This document shows, one piece after another, positions 1 to 6,327 of a stretch of 7,379 bases of DNA. Each line of letters starts with the position of its first letter. The first letter of the stretch is position 1. The notes under the pieces were generated by a model. It did not search any database and was not told the origin of the DNA. It saw nothing but the letters and a program-made list of their open reading frames with translations. The position numbers were made by a program, and so were the translations under genes. Source of the DNA: an uncultured Bacillota bacterium (GTDB lineage Bacteria > Bacillota > Clostridia > Peptostreptococcales > Anaerovoracaceae); assembly GCA_946408315.1 (NCBI GenBank), contig CAMJRV010000113.1:1-7379 (forward strand). Reading direction: 5' to 3'.

Positions 1-52
1 GTTTACATCCTGACATTATCACTTATTAAACACACTTTCTTTTAAAAAGTTG

Positions 53-81
53 TTGACAAGAAACGATTCATATAATAAACT
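53..81 (+). promoter_or_regulatory. Probable sigma-A promoter of the leu operon
   Basis: A perfect -35 hexamer TTGACA lies at 53-58. A 17-base spacer leads to TAAACT at 76-81, which matches 4 of 6 bases of the -10 consensus. A perfect TATAAT also lies at 71-76, but only 12 bases after TTGACA, which is too short for that pair; it could pair with the poorer TTGTTG at 50-55 (15-base spacer). Either choice starts transcription at roughly 83-90, just before the first T-box helix at 104. The location is firm, but which -10 is used is uncertain. Confidence 0.65.
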
Positions 82-313
82 ATCACCAATATAAAAAAAT
101 CAATTGCAATGACGGAGTATTTATTGTTTAGAAAAGCGTTCCAGAGAGTCGGCGGGTGCTGAGAGCCGATACGCGATAAAAAATAATCTCGCTCCCGAGC
201 AGGCTCCCCAACGCTGAATTTTTAATAAAGCTATTAAGGTGTCCCGGCAGGCCCCGTTACCATGGCCGAGGATTTGTTGGAATCCGGTGAGATGACTGCA
301 TTACGCAGTAATC

Positions 314-346
314 AGGGTGGTACCGCGGTAAGATTTTATCGTCCCT
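314..346 (+). promoter_or_regulatory. T-box sequence and antiterminator helix
   Basis: The canonical T-box AGGGTGGTACCGCG occupies 314-327. Its AGGG (314-317) can pair with CCCT at 343-346, and GGTAA (327-331) with TTATC (336-340), leaving the TGGTACC bulge free for the tRNA acceptor end. CCCT at 343-346 is also the 5' arm of the terminator, so the antiterminator and terminator exclude each other. This is the standard T-box switch. Confidence 0.9.
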
Positions 347-376
347 GGAGCTTAAGAAAAGCTTCAGGGATTTTTT
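342..376 (+). terminator. T-box attenuator (intrinsic terminator)
   Basis: TCCCTGGAGCTT (342-353) and AAGCTTCAGGGA (359-370) form a 12-bp hairpin with one G-U pair and a five-base loop, followed by six T (371-376). It lies between the T-box and leuA and should stop transcription when tRNA-Leu is charged. Confidence 0.95.
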
Positions 377-397
377 ATTGCAGAAAGAACATGAAAT

Positions 398-404
398 GGG
401 AGGA
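398..404 (+). promoter_or_regulatory. leuA ribosome binding site that sets the start
   Basis: GGGAGGA at 398-404 is placed correctly for the ATG at 412, with 8 bases between GGAGG and the ATG. The reading frame stays open upstream to an ATG at 262, but that start lies inside the T-box structure. The in-frame ATG at 391 has no comparable site. Confidence 0.9.
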
Positions 405-411
405 AACTACG

Positions 412-1935
412 ATGACCAGAACGATTAAGATTTTTGACACGACGTTAAGAGATGGAGAGCAGTCCCCGGGCTGCAGCATGAACCTCAAAGAAAAGATTGA
501 AATGGCGAAACAGCTGGAAAAGATGAAGGTAGATATCATCGAAGCGGGTTTTGCGATCACGTCTCCCGGAGATTTTGAGTCGGTCCAGACCATCTCTTCC
601 GTCGTAAAGGACTGTACGGTCGCCAGTCTGTCCCGGGCTGCGGAAAAGGATATCGACGCTTCCTGGGAGGCGCTGAAAAAAGCGGCGGACCCGAGAATTC
701 ACATCGTAATCGCCACATCGCCCATCCATATGAAATATAAGCTGATGATGGAGCCGGACGCAGTCATCGAAAAATCGGTAGCTTCTGTCAAATATGCTGC
801 GAAATATTGCAGCAACATCGAGTTTTCCGCGGAGGACGCGACGAGAAGCGACCTGGATTTTATGGCGAGGATCTTCGACGCCGTAATCAAGGCGGGAGCC
901 ACTACCGTCAATATTCCCGACACGGTGGGTTACACGACGCCGGAAGAGCACTACGAATTCTTCATGAAGCTGAGAGAACTGTGCCCGAGACTGGACGACG
1001 TGACGATTTCCGCCCACTGCCATAACGATCTCGGCCTTGGAACGGCCAACTCTCTGGCGGCTATCCGGGCAGGCGTCAACCAGATCGAATGCACCATCAA
1101 CGGGATCGGCGAACGGGCCGGAAACGCCTCCATGGAAGAGGTGGTCATGGCGCTGCATACGAGAAAGGATCTCTTCCAGGCGGAGACGAGGATCGTCACG
1201 ACGGAACTGATGCGCGCGTCCAAGCTGCTGACCCGGATCACCGGCGTAAAGGTACAGCCCAACAAGGCTATCGTCGGAGAAAATGCGTTCTCTCATGAGT
1301 CGGGAATCCATCAGGACGGCGTGCTGAAGCACAAGCAGACTTATGAAATCATGACGCCGGAATCTATCGGCATCGTGGGGAACAATAACATCGTGCTCGG
1401 CAAGCATTCGGGAAGACACGCCTTCCGCAACAAGATCAAAGAATTGGGGTATGAAATCACCGACGAGCAGCTGGAACAGGCTTTCGCGAAATTCAAGGTC
1501 GTTGCCGACAAGAAGAAGTCGGTATATGACAGGGATATCGAAGCGATTCTCGCCAAGGAAACGCTGCAGGTTCCGAAGACCTTTACGCTGGAAAGCTTCG
1601 TAATCAACAGCGGCAACAGTATCACCTCCACCGCGGTCGTGAAGATGAGCAAGGAAGGAAAGGTGATCGAGAAGGTTTCCAGAGGAGACGGACCGATTGA
1701 CGCAGCCTTTAAAGCGATCGAAAAAATCGTCGGCATGGATTTGAGCGTAGAGGATTATCAGCTCCAGTCCGTAACCGAAGGGGAAGACGCTCTGGGCGAC
1801 GCTCTTGTGAAGATCAGCGCGGACGGCGGAGAAGTCTATGCGGGCCGCGGGCTGTCCACCGACGTGATCGAGGCCAGTATCCACGCATATATCAACGCAG
1901 TCAACAAGATGGCATACGAAAAAGAGAATCGATAG
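412..1935 (+). CDS. leuA: 2-isopropylmalate synthase (LeuA)
   Basis: LeuA is the first committed enzyme of leucine synthesis. It condenses acetyl-CoA with 2-ketoisovalerate to give 2-isopropylmalate, in the cytoplasm. The product from ATG 412 is 507 residues, the usual length of the bacterial long form. The catalytic DRE-TIM barrel comes first: TTLRDGEQSPG with Arg13-Asp14, the metal-binding HxH (His202 and His204, in SAHCHNDLG), and GIGERAGNA at about 231-239. The linker motif HESGIHQDG (about 295-303) and GKHSGRHA follow. The last 120 or so residues form the LeuA regulatory dimerisation domain (INSGNSITSTAVVKM), where leucine usually binds, so feedback inhibition is likely. The frame extends upstream to 262 through the T-box leader, but the ribosome binding site at 398-403 fixes the start at 412. 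It is the first gene of the operon; leuC starts 18 bases after its stop. Homocitrate and citramalate synthases are relatives, but the leuCDB context and the Leu T-box settle the role. Confidence 0.97.
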   Translation: MTRTIKIFDTTLRDGEQSPGCSMNLKEKIEMAKQLEKMKVDIIEAGFAITSPGDFESVQTISSVVKDCTVASLSRAAEKDIDASWEALKKAADPRIHIVIATSPIHMKYKLMMEPDAVIEKSVASVKYAAKYCSNIEFSAEDATRSDLDFMARIFDAVIKAGATTVNIPDTVGYTTPEEHYEFFMKLRELCPRLDDVTISAHCHNDLGLGTANSLAAIRAGVNQIECTINGIGERAGNASMEEVVMALHTRKDLFQAETRIVTTELMRASKLLTRITGVKVQPNKAIVGENAFSHESGIHQDGVLKHKQTYEIMTPESIGIVGNNNIVLGKHSGRHAFRNKIKELGYEITDEQLEQAFAKFKVVADKKKSVYDRDIEAILAKETLQVPKTFTLESFVINSGNSITSTAVVKMSKEGKVIEKVSRGDGPIDAAFKAIEKIVGMDLSVEDYQLQSVTEGEDALGDALVKISADGGEVYAGRGLSTDVIEASIHAYINAVNKMAYEKENR

Positions 1936-1953
1936 GATAAGGAGGACAACAAA

Positions 1954-3234
1954 ATGGGAATGACCATGACGCAGAAAATACTGGCGGCTCATGCAGGCTT
2001 GAAAAAGGTAAAAGCGGGCCAGTTTATCGAAGCGGATCTGGATATCGTTTTAGCGAACGATATTACCGGTCCCGTGGCGATTAAAGAATTTCAGAAGATG
2101 GGCGCCGAAAAGGTCTTCGACGTCAATAAAGTCGTACTGGTTCCGGATCACTTTACTCCGAACAAGGACATCAAAGCGGCGGAGCAATGTAAGATGCTGC
2201 GGGAATTCGCAGTAGACCAGGAGATAGAAAATTACTTTGAAGTGGGAGCGATGGGTATCGAACACGCGCTGCTTCCGGAAAAGGGCATCGTCGTCGCTGG
2301 AGACGCGGTCATCGGAGCGGATTCCCATACGTGCACCTATGGAGCACTGGGCGCTTTTGCCACCGGAATCGGATCGACGGACATGGCCGCCGGAATGGCC
2401 CGGGGCAAGGCGTGGTTCAAGGTGCCTTCCGCCATTCGGTTTGAGCTCGTGGGAAAACCGGTGAAATGGGTCAGCGGCAAGGATGTGATCCTCCACATTA
2501 TCGGCATGATCGGAGTCGACGGAGCGTTATATAAATCCATGGAATTCATGGGGCCCGGACTGAAGCATCTCTCCATGGACGACAGGCTCGCCATGGCGAA
2601 CATGGCCATCGAAGCGGGCGCAAAGAACGGGATCTTCATGGTGGACGACAAGACCAGAAAATACATGAAGGATCATAAGAATAAGAACAAGGCGTTCAAG
2701 AAAAAGATCAGAGTATACAAGCCGGATCAGGACGCAGACTACGATGAGACTTATACGATAGACCTTTCCCGGATCAGGCCGACGGTAGCCTTCCCGCACC
2801 TGCCGGAGAACACGAGGACCATCGACGAGGTGGGAGACGTGAAGATCGATCAGGTCGTCATCGGTTCCTGCACCAACGGCAGGATGGAAGATATGGAAGT
2901 TACGGCAAAGATCCTGAAAGGAAAGAAGGTCGCCAAGAATCTGCGCTGCATCATCTTTCCGGGGACCCAGGACATCTATCTCGAGTGCGTGAAGAAAGGC
3001 TATGCTGAAATCTTCGTCAAGGCGGGCGCCGTATTTTCGACCCCGACCTGCGGGCCTTGTCTCGGAGGGCATATGGGAATTCTGGCGGCCGGAGAAAGAG
3101 CTGTGGCGACGACAAACCGCAACTTCGTAGGCAGAATGGGCCATGTGGAGTCGGAGATCTATCTGGCGAGCCCGGCCGTGGCGGCGGCTTCTGCCGTTAT
3201 GGGCAGGATTTTCAATCCGGAAGACTTGAAGTAG
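1954..3234 (+). CDS. leuC: 3-isopropylmalate dehydratase, large subunit (LeuC)
   Basis: This is the iron-sulfur subunit of isopropylmalate isomerase. With LeuD it converts 2-isopropylmalate to 3-isopropylmalate by dehydration and rehydration. At 426 residues it matches the shorter LeuC type common in Clostridia and archaea, not the roughly 466-residue E. coli type. Aconitase-family motifs are present: [10 protein letters not shown] (121-130, Cys127), GSCTNGR with Cys306, and TCGPCLGG with Cys366 and Cys369. The last three cysteines are the expected ligands of the [4Fe-4S] cluster. A lysine-rich stretch at about 240-252 looks like a surface loop. AAGGAGG at 1939-1945 is 8 bases from ATG 1954; an in-frame ATG at 1963 is less well placed. 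The stop codon overlaps the leuD ribosome binding site, so the pair is probably translated together. Homoaconitase large subunits are close relatives; the operon supports the leucine assignment. Confidence 0.96.
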   Translation: MGMTMTQKILAAHAGLKKVKAGQFIEADLDIVLANDITGPVAIKEFQKMGAEKVFDVNKVVLVPDHFTPNKDIKAAEQCKMLREFAVDQEIENYFEVGAMGIEHALLPEKGIVVAGDAVIGADSHTCTYGALGAFATGIGSTDMAAGMARGKAWFKVPSAIRFELVGKPVKWVSGKDVILHIIGMIGVDGALYKSMEFMGPGLKHLSMDDRLAMANMAIEAGAKNGIFMVDDKTRKYMKDHKNKNKAFKKKIRVYKPDQDADYDETYTIDLSRIRPTVAFPHLPENTRTIDEVGDVKIDQVVIGSCTNGRMEDMEVTAKILKGKKVAKNLRCIIFPGTQDIYLECVKKGYAEIFVKAGAVFSTPTCGPCLGGHMGILAAGERAVATTNRNFVGRMGHVESEIYLASPAVAAASAVMGRIFNPEDLK

Positions 3235-3248
3235 GAGGAGAGCACAAA

Positions 3249-3728
3249 ATGGGAAAAGTGTTTAAATACGGTGAAAATGTAGATACGGACGTCATCATCC
3301 CCGCAAGGCATCTGAACACGTCGGACCCTGCGGAGCTTGCAAAGCATTGTATGGAGGATATCGACGCAGATTTCGTCAGCAAGGTCAAGGAAGGCGATAT
3401 CATCGTGGCGGGGAAAAACTTCGGCTGCGGCTCGTCCAGGGAGCATGCCCCTATCGCCATCAAGGCGGCGGGCATAAGCTGTGTCATCGCCCCGACCTTT
3501 GCCAGGATATTTTACCGCAATTCGTTCAATACGGGATTGCCGATCCTGGAATGCGAAGAGGCGGCCCGGCAGATCGATGCGGGAGACGAGGTGGAGGTTG
3601 ACTTCCAGACAGGAGAGATCCGAAACATCACAAAAGGGGAGACCTATCAGGCAGAGCCGTTTCCCGAATTCATCAGCAAGATCATCGAATGCGGCGGTCT
3701 GGTGAACTACGTAAAAAATAATCTGTGA
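3249..3728 (+). CDS. leuD: 3-isopropylmalate dehydratase, small subunit (LeuD)
   Basis: This is the small subunit of isopropylmalate isomerase, forming the swivel domain that closes over the LeuC active site. The product is 159 residues, normal for the short LeuD type that accompanies this kind of LeuC. Visible family features are the N-terminal [15 protein letters not shown] (about 8-22), the substrate-binding segment [12 protein letters not shown] (57-68), and [18 protein letters not shown] (about 81-98). The start at 3249 is preceded by AGGAGGAG at 3233-3240, which overlaps the leuC stop and leaves 8 bases to the ATG. The frame is open from further upstream inside leuC, but that is only the overlap. 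The next gene, leuB, starts 77 bases after the stop, a wider gap than elsewhere in the operon. Confidence 0.96.
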   Translation: MGKVFKYGENVDTDVIIPARHLNTSDPAELAKHCMEDIDADFVSKVKEGDIIVAGKNFGCGSSREHAPIAIKAAGISCVIAPTFARIFYRNSFNTGLPILECEEAARQIDAGDEVEVDFQTGEIRNITKGETYQAEPFPEFISKIIECGGLVNYVKNNL

Positions 3729-3740
3729 TTCGTGGGCAAA

Positions 3741-3794
3741 AGGCTGGATTACAGTCTCAGTTAAGTCTAGCGGTAAAATGTCAAGACTGGATTA
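3741..3794 (+). repeat. Short direct repeat in the leuD-leuB gap
   Basis: AGGCTGGATTA (3741-3751) and AGACTGGATTA (3784-3794) match at 10 of 11 bases and start 43 bases apart. The second copy runs into the leuB ribosome binding site. CAGTCT (3752-3757) and AGACTG (3784-3789) could also pair into a weak hairpin with a 26-base loop. No function is evident. Confidence 0.35.
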
Positions 3795-3805
3795 GGAGAA
3801 ATCGG

Positions 3806-4869
<1,064 letters not shown>

Positions 4870-4892
4870 TAGGGATTTGATGAAAGATGTGT

Positions 4893-4935
4893 AAAAAAAT
4901 CCTCCCGGTCCGGATTGCTGTCCGGGGCCGGGAGG
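4893..4935 (-). terminator. Intrinsic terminator of the transporter gene
   Basis: CCTCCCGG (4901-4908) pairs with CCGGGAGG (4928-4935), and CCGGA (4910-4914) with TCCGG (4921-4925), around a six-base loop. On the minus strand the hairpin is followed by a run of seven T (complement of 4893-4899, after one A), placed 80 bases beyond the transporter stop. On the plus strand it is followed only by TATTTAGG, so it would be a weaker stop for leuB. Confidence 0.8.
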
Positions 4936-4969
4936 TATTTAGGTAAGTAGAGACGATGTTAATTTTCCG

Positions 4970-4993
4970 GCTCCCTATGGATGGGAGCTTTTT
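4970..4993 (+). terminator. Intrinsic terminator of the leu operon
   Basis: GCTCCC (4970-4975) and GGGAGC (4983-4988) form a 6-bp stem with a seven-base loop, followed by TTTTT at 4989-4993. The orientation fits transcription from leuB, about 100 bases after its stop. It lies beyond the minus-strand hairpin at 4901-4935. Confidence 0.7.
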
Positions 4994-5014
4994 GTATGTC
5001 CGAACACCCCGGCC

Positions 5015-5986
5015 TCAGTCGGGAAGGACGTTTCTCTTTTTTTCCGGAAACTGGGCGAGCAGGATGGCTGTAAACATAATCGCGCAGCCAAGGAATTCCC
5101 GCATGGAGATCTGTTCGTGCAGGAGGAGGATCCCCGCAATTACGGCAAATACCGATTCCAGCGACAGGATCAGAGAAGCCACCGTCGGCTCGGTGTTCTT
5201 CTGCCCAAGGACCTGAAGGGTGTAGGCTACGCCGCAGGATAAAATACCCGAGTAGAGGATCGGCTGCCAGCAAGCGATGACGTTTGCCCAGTCGATCTTT
5301 TCAAATATCGCCGCAAGAGGTGAGGAAAGCAGTCCTGCGGTGAGGAATTGCAGGCAGGACAGTTTCACGCCGTCGGTCTTGGGTGAAAAATAGTCGATGA
5401 CGAGGATATGCGTCGCAAATCCGAATGCACAGGCGATGACCAGCAAATCTCCTCTTCCGATGGACAGGTCTTCCTTTACGCAGAGCAGATAAAGCCCCAC
5501 CGTCGCCAGGACGACGCAGAACCAGAGGATCGGGCGGACCTTCCTCCCGACGAAGAGACCGAGGATCGGTACCAGCACGATGTATAGGGCGGTGATAAAA
5601 CCGGCCTTCCCCGCGGTGGTATGCATCACTCCAAACTGTTGAAACGTACCTGCGACACAGAGGACGACGCCGCAGGAGATTCCTCCCAGGATCAGCGTCT
5701 TTCTGTCGTTTTTTTGCTTTGTTTCCAATTCCGCTTTATTGGCGGTATTTAATTCCGCGCCCTGTTCTGACTCTGCGGATTCAATCATATCCGCACTGTT
5801 CTTTTTTTGCATGCCGCCTAAAAGCAGCACGACAGGAACCAGGACCAGTGAACCCATTAAAAATCGGATTGCGTTGAATGTAAAGGGGCCGATATACTCC
5901 ATTCCGGCTTTCTGCGCCACGAAGGAAGCTCCCCAAATCAGCGCTGCCATCAGCAGCATCAAATCATTGCGTATCTTGTTGCTCAT
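5015..5986 (-). CDS. EamA/DMT-family transporter
   Basis: This is an inner-membrane permease of the drug/metabolite transporter superfamily (EamA). Members export or import amino acids, sugars or other small metabolites; the substrate cannot be told here. The 323-residue product has about ten hydrophobic helices (roughly 8-27, 34-57, 96-116, 125-146, 152-170, 179-199, 208-228, 239-262, 267-289 and 296-313), forming two EamA repeats. Typical motifs are LIWGASFVAQKAG near the start, YIGPFTFNAIRF, GKAGFITALYIVLVPILGLF, and PTVASLILSLESVFAVIAG in the second repeat. Residues 58-96, between helices 2 and 3, form an unusually long hydrophilic loop rich in Lys, Glu, Asn and Gln. ATG at 5986-5984 is preceded by GAGG six bases upstream. 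It converges on the leu operon and diverges from the Kdd-like gene. An exact sigma-54 consensus lies about 80-110 bases upstream. Family assignment is secure; the role is unknown. Confidence 0.93.
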   Translation of the reverse strand: MSNKIRNDLMLLMAALIWGASFVAQKAGMEYIGPFTFNAIRFLMGSLVLVPVVLLLGGMQKKNSADMIESAESEQGAELNTANKAELETKQKNDRKTLILGGISCGVVLCVAGTFQQFGVMHTTAGKAGFITALYIVLVPILGLFVGRKVRPILWFCVVLATVGLYLLCVKEDLSIGRGDLLVIACAFGFATHILVIDYFSPKTDGVKLSCLQFLTAGLLSSPLAAIFEKIDWANVIACWQPILYSGILSCGVAYTLQVLGQKNTEPTVASLILSLESVFAVIAGILLLHEQISMREFLGCAIMFTAILLAQFPEKKRNVLPD

Positions 5987-6024
5987 ATTCTGCCTCGTAC
6001 CTTCCGTTATTTATTTCTTTTTTA

Positions 6025-6054
6025 ATTATTCAATCTATGCAGTGCTGTTATCAA
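6025..6054 (-). promoter_or_regulatory. Possible sigma-A promoter for the transporter
   Basis: Read on the minus strand, TTGATA (6054-6049) matches 5 of 6 bases of the -35 consensus. After an 18-base spacer, AATAAT (6030-6025) matches 5 of 6 of the -10 consensus. The DNA is AT-rich, so chance matches are likely. It competes with the sigma-54 site just upstream. Confidence 0.4.
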
Positions 6055-6077
6055 ACTGCGACTACTATAAATAATAC

Positions 6078-6093
6078 AGCAACATTCATGCCA
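6078..6093 (-). promoter_or_regulatory. Sigma-54 (RpoN) promoter for the transporter
   Basis: On the minus strand, 6093 to 6078 reads TGGCATGAATGTTGCT. This matches the sigma-54 consensus TGGCAYRNNNNTTGCW at every defined position. The -24 GG (6092-6091) and -12 GC (6080-6079) are separated by exactly 10 bases, as sigma-54 requires. Transcription would start near 6067 and give an 81-base leader to the ATG at 5986. By base counting with equal base frequencies, fewer than 0.01 such matches are expected by chance in this window on both strands. Sigma-54 transcription would need a dedicated ATP-dependent activator, which is not in the window. Confidence 0.7.
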
Positions 6094-6188
6094 ATTCAAT
6101 ATAGGAAGATCAGAGAATGGGAAAATTGCCGGAACCTTCTATTTTCAAGGAGTTAGGGCTATGGCAGAGCGAGTTGACGGAGATGGTG

Positions 6189-6240
6189 CGAATCGATACC
6201 GAATCGACCGGCCTAAAACTGATACGAAATCGATTCGAAT
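6189..6240. repeat. CGAATCGA repeat cluster, possible activator binding site
   Basis: CGAATCGAT (6189-6197) and its exact reverse complement ATCGATTCG (6229-6237) form a 9-bp inverted repeat. CGAATCGA occurs again at 6200-6207, 11 bases (about one helical turn) after the first copy. GATAC-NN-AATCGA also occurs as a direct repeat at 6195-6207 and 6221-6233. The self-complementary AATCGATT (6228-6235) and ATTCGAAT (6233-6240) overlap at the right end. The cluster lies about 120-170 bases upstream of the predicted sigma-54 start and directly upstream of the Kdd-like gene's promoter, so it could serve either gene. Function is inferred. Confidence 0.5.
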
Positions 6241-6243
6241 GGG

Positions 6244-6272
6244 TGGACGCAGGGCTTGCGCAGAGGTATAAT
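6244..6272 (+). promoter_or_regulatory. Sigma-A promoter of the Kdd-like gene
   Basis: A perfect -10 TATAAT lies at 6267-6272. Exactly 17 bases upstream is TGGACG (6244-6249), which matches 4 of 6 bases of TTGACA. Transcription would start near 6279, leaving a leader of about 50 bases before the ATG at 6328. The promoter directly abuts the CGAATCGA repeat cluster. Confidence 0.65.
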
Positions 6273-6327
6273 AAGGGAGGCTTACAAGAAAGAAGCCGAA
6301 GCCAATCACGCAACAGAGGAGGCAGAC

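Larger units (their letters stand above)
104..376 (+). ncRNA. T-box leader, leucine-specific (CTC specifier)
   Basis: This is a cis-acting RNA that binds uncharged tRNA and lets RNA polymerase pass a terminator. Stem I starts with the typical ATGACGGAGTA stretch (109-119). TTGC at 104-107 pairs with GCAG at 199-202, and GGAG at 114-117 pairs with CTCC at 192-195, with K-turn-like TGA and CGA bases between these helices. The distal arm has GCGT (136-139) with ACGC (171-174), an AGAGAG bulge at 143-148, and TCGGC (149-153) with GCCGA (165-169). The specifier loop on the 3' side reads CTC at 188-190 followed by G, so the predicted partner is tRNA-Leu with anticodon GAG. A small hairpin at 270-285 (GGATT/AATCC) and a stem III at 291-313 (ACTGC/GCAGT) come before the T-box at 314-327. 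The bulge TGGT at 318-321 would pair with an ACCA 3' end, which fits the A discriminator base of tRNA-Leu. The assignment is very secure; the individual pairings were drawn by eye. Confidence 0.95.
5987..6327. other. Divergent intergenic regulatory region (341 bases)
   Basis: This region lies between the transporter (leftward) and the Kdd-like gene (rightward). The part nearest the transporter (about 5999-6080) is AT-rich and carries a sigma-54-type and a possible sigma-A-type promoter for it. The middle (6189-6240) has repeated CGAATCGA motifs. The right end carries a sigma-A promoter and the ribosome binding site of the Kdd-like gene. Open frames do cross it (6117-6413, and a 36-codon one at 6161-6271), but neither is convincing as a gene. 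Confidence 0.7.

Noticed and set aside
262..411. N-terminal extension of leuA from ATG 262
   Set aside because: It would translate the T-box antiterminator and terminator hairpin; the GGGAGGA site at 398-404 clearly serves ATG 412.
445..1992. Long minus-strand open frame of 515 codons opposite leuA
   Set aside because: It is a shadow of leuA, rich in Arg, His and Asp, with no recognisable motif or ribosome binding site. The plus-strand product is an unmistakable LeuA.
2527..3144. Minus-strand open frame of 205 codons opposite leuC
   Set aside because: Shadow of leuC; the composition looks like an antisense translation and no family is recognisable.
6162..6177. Plus-strand sigma-54-like sequence TGGCAGAGCGAGTTGA
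   Set aside because: The -12 element lacks GC and the spacing is off by one base, which sigma-54 does not tolerate.
6245..6259. Plus-strand GG...GC pair resembling sigma-54 elements before the Kdd-like gene
   Set aside because: GG (6245-6246) and GC (6258-6259) are separated by 11 bases instead of 10. A sigma-A promoter with a perfect TATAAT overlaps the same place.
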